NCBI GenBank assembly: GCA_028289425.1
Contig: JANQPL010000006.1
Coordinates: forward strand, 59,128 to 123,127
DNA length: 64,000 nt
Origin: Alphaproteobacteria bacterium
Lineage (GTDB): Bacteria; Pseudomonadota; Alphaproteobacteria; JANQMY01
Reading direction: 5' to 3'
Below the pieces are notes generated by a model. That model did no database searches, was not told where the DNA came from, and saw nothing but the letters and a program-made list of their open reading frames with translations. The position numbers were made by a program, and so were the translations under genes. Below, one piece after another: positions 62,311 through 64,000 of the stretch (position 1 is its first letter; each line of letters starts with the position of its first letter).

Positions 62311-63399
62311 TTATTCGATGAACTGGAAGATGCGGCCAAACCGGGCCGCCGGGATCCACCGCCACACTTCCCACAGACGGGCGCTGCCATCGGTCGAGAA
62401 GAACAGCATATCGGCCCGGCCGACCAGATTTTCAAACGGCACAAATCCGACGCCGTTCCGGAATGTGGGCACCCGGCTGTCGGTCGAGTTATCGCGATTG
62501 TCGCCCATCATGAAATAGTGCCGTTCCGGCACCACATATTCGACCGTGTCGTCCCATTCGCTGGTGCGCACGTCGCGCGTGTAATAGCTGCGCCCATTTG
62601 GCAGCGTTTCAAGATAGCAATTGTAGCGGTACTGGCCGGAATTGGTGCCGTCTTGGCAATAGCGGGACTCCACACGCTTACGGTCAACCGCCACACCATT
62701 AATGTGCAAGACACCGTTTTTCATCTGTATACGGTCACCCGGTAGGCCGATGAGCCGCTTGATGTAATCGGTACGCCCGTCACTCGGCAGCTTGAAGACG
62801 ATGACGTCGCCACGCTCCGGCGGACCGGACATCACGCGGCCTTCAAACAGGTTGGGGCTCCACGGCAATGAATGCCGGCTATATCCGTAGGCGAACTTTG
62901 AAACGAACAAATAGTCCCCCACCAGCAGTGTAGGGATCATAGAGCCAGACGGAATGTTAAAGGGTTGGAAAAAGAATGCGCGAATAACCACGGCGATGAG
63001 GAGCGCGTAGCCGATCGTGCGCAGCGTATCAACCCAAGCATCGGGCTCACCACCTGCCGACGCGTTCGCGTTCTCATTCGTAAAGTACACGTAACCCGCA
63101 TCCGCGACCGAAGCGCGGGTGAAGGATTTGGACAGCGTCATTTCGGTGTCGCTGACAATGGACTGAACGCCGTAGACCTCGGTGCCGCCATCAATCCGGA
63201 TTTTGCCGGGTCCGCTATCGTCGGGAGCAGATGACAGTTTGGTCCAAGCGGTCTTGTTGCCGATCAAGCGGGTCGACCCTTTTTCGATGCTGACCGTCCC
63301 ACTCGCATAGGCGTCACGGTTCTTGCTGAAATGGTTCAGCACCGGCGCCATCAGCTTTGTGACTTTTTCTTTTACCGAGGATTCCGTGGTGACACTCAA
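62311..63399 (-). CDS. lepB: Signal peptidase I with an unusual N-terminal beta domain
   Basis: 362 residues, ~100 more than usual. The peptidase is complete: TM segment at about 126-145 (TIGYALLIAVVIRAFFFQPF), Ser153 in PSGSMIPTL, Lys214 in DYIKRLIGLPGD, and GDNRDNSTDSR near residue 317. It removes signal peptides at the periplasmic face. Before the TM lie ~105 extra residues, about 33-107 of which look like a beta-rich module of phage tail-fibre type (GTVSIEKGSTRLIGNKTAW, VYGVQSIVSDTEMTLSKSF, DAGYVYFT). They would be cytosolic if topology is as usual for alphaproteobacterial LepB. Start TTG at 63399, with AGG before it. acpS lies 36 bp upstream; rnc begins 2 bp after the stop. Confidence 0.93.
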   Translation of the reverse strand: MSVTTESSVKEKVTKLMAPVLNHFSKNRDAYASGTVSIEKGSTRLIGNKTAWTKLSSAPDDSGPGKIRIDGGTEVYGVQSIVSDTEMTLSKSFTRASVADAGYVYFTNENANASAGGEPDAWVDTLRTIGYALLIAVVIRAFFFQPFNIPSGSMIPTLLVGDYLFVSKFAYGYSRHSLPWSPNLFEGRVMSGPPERGDVIVFKLPSDGRTDYIKRLIGLPGDRIQMKNGVLHINGVAVDRKRVESRYCQDGTNSGQYRYNCYLETLPNGRSYYTRDVRTSEWDDTVEYVVPERHYFMMGDNRDNSTDSRVPTFRNGVGFVPFENLVGRADMLFFSTDGSARLWEVWRWIPAARFGRIFQFIE

Positions 63400-63435
63400 A
63401 ACGACCTACCTTGCCAATACCCAATTCTTTTGACC

Positions 63436-63867
63436 TTACGCGATCTTCTCCGCGGCCGGCTCGTCTGCCGGCGCGGGCACGGCCGAAATAATTACAATAG
63501 CCTGGGCCATAGGAAAATCATCCGTAATTGTAAGATCAATCTGCGCCTGCATGCCTTCTGGCGTGATGTGATGCAACCGCTTTTTTGCGCCCCCGGTCAG
63601 GGCCAAGGTGGGCCGGCCGGACGGCAGATTGACCACCCCCATATCTCGCCAATAGACACTCTTGCTCAAGCCCGTGCCAAGCGCCTTTGAGCAGGCTTCT
63701 TTTGCCGCAAACCGCTTGGCAAACGAGGCGGCGGGATTCTTGAGCTTAGCCGCACGAATACGCTCATGTTCCGTGAACACGCGATGAATAAACCGATCCC
63801 CATGGCGCTCGAGGGTTTTTTCGATGCGGCGGATATCGATCAGGTCATTGCCGATGCCAAGAATCAT
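63436..63867 (-). CDS. acpS: Holo-[acyl-carrier-protein] synthase
   Basis: 143 residues. [13 protein letters not shown] at the N-terminus gives the Mg2+-binding Asp, and [18 protein letters not shown] supplies the catalytic Glu/Lys region; [16 protein letters not shown] completes the fold. It transfers phosphopantetheine from CoA to ACP. A ~17-residue Ala/Pro/Glu-rich tail ([14 protein letters not shown]) is a harmless-looking extension. First visible gene of the cluster acpS-lepB-rnc-era-recO-parC; pdxJ usually lies further upstream. Confidence 0.95.
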   Translation of the reverse strand: MILGIGNDLIDIRRIEKTLERHGDRFIHRVFTEHERIRAAKLKNPAASFAKRFAAKEACSKALGTGLSKSVYWRDMGVVNLPSGRPTLALTGGAKKRLHHITPEGMQAQIDLTITDDFPMAQAIVIISAVPAPADEPAAEKIA

Positions 63868-64000
63868 AAGGGTTCTCGCAAGAGCGGTATGAGATGAAAT
63901 GGAATCAATTCTGTTTGCGGTCCGGCGGCCGATCCGCCAGGAGAACGGCGAAGAGCGATGTGGGGCATCGGTCGAGCCGTTCGACGCAGCGGGCGGCCGC
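63868..64000. other. Window edge upstream of acpS, no identified gene
   Basis: 133 bp. On the minus strand a short frame is open from the edge to a TGA near 63902, which could be the end of the gene upstream of acpS, but its ~32 residues do not look like the PdxJ C-terminus. I make no gene call. Confidence 0.3.

Noticed and set aside
63868..64000. Possible 3' end of pdxJ at the window edge
   Set aside because: pdxJ is expected here by synteny, but the short open frame does not resemble a PdxJ C-terminus.
1..64000. tRNA, rRNA, CRISPR array, prophage or complete insertion sequence
   Set aside because: I found no cloverleaf-like tRNA, no regularly spaced repeats, no integrase or transposase gene and no phage gene block; the only phage-like sequence is the module in LepB.

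Overview
The window reads as chromosomal DNA of an alphaproteobacterium. The evidence is the cluster acpS-lepB-rnc-era-recO-parC, an Atm1-type ABC exporter, citramalate synthase next to cysS, an arginyl/leucyl transferase (Bpt), TTAA-N7-TTAA boxes of the CtrA type, and several families of short intergenic palindromes typical of this class. The base composition is moderately GC-rich and fairly even. I see no rRNA, tRNA, CRISPR, prophage or transposase gene. The order within the class cannot be fixed from the sequence alone.

Layout. 1-3816: the end of one RND efflux permease and a complete tandem paralogue. 3825-6881: Atm1-like exporter and a membrane-anchored LysM protein. 7163-14920: LOG-family hydrolase, cimA-cysS, an aminotransferase/oxidoreductase pair that probably makes the 3-amino sugar of lipid A, and class II DAHP synthase. 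15066-22534: gor and rpiA with a small secreted orphan, a metallo-beta-lactamase-fold protein, then glmS-glmU (UDP-GlcNAc synthesis). 22766-30025: phosphoglycolate-type phosphatase followed by an accessory-looking block with a secreted orphan, a cation exchanger, a Sel1/peptidoglycan-binding protein, a secreted beta-helix protein and a tiny membrane protein. 30282-50359: catabolic region with an S9 peptidase, lysophospholipase, UDG-like protein, AtuA-family protein, four acyl-CoA dehydrogenases, acyl-CoA synthetase, SDR, crotonase, flavin monooxygenase, MFS and nucleoside transporters, and a periplasmic alpha-carbonic anhydrase. This region also carries most of the palindromic repeats. 50676-56758: SLC13/RCK-type transporter, bpt and a complete TRAP transporter. 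56755-63867: an SDR, then parC-recO-era-rnc-lepB-acpS on the minus strand.

How the genes work together. The 35-50 kb block fits activation and beta-oxidation-like breakdown of lipids, terpenoids or sterol side chains: an FATP-type ligase, several dehydrogenases, a crotonase and a 17beta-HSD4-like dehydrogenase. Three of the four acyl-CoA dehydrogenases lack the usual C-terminal catalytic glutamate, as heteromeric sterol-type enzymes do. The envelope theme (glmS/glmU, the GnnA/GnnB-like pair, the LysM protein, the Sel1/PG-binding and beta-helix proteins, lepB) is strong.

The most unusual observations are: a LepB with a roughly 105-residue cytosolic N-terminal extension that looks like a phage tail-fibre beta module; a pair of tandem CTAG-ended hairpin elements; a perfect 29-bp inverted repeat of mobile-element type; a palindromic repeat that supplies the C-terminus of CimA; CtrA-type boxes in two promoters; and an undescribed-looking cluster of secreted proteins at 23.5-30.0 kb.
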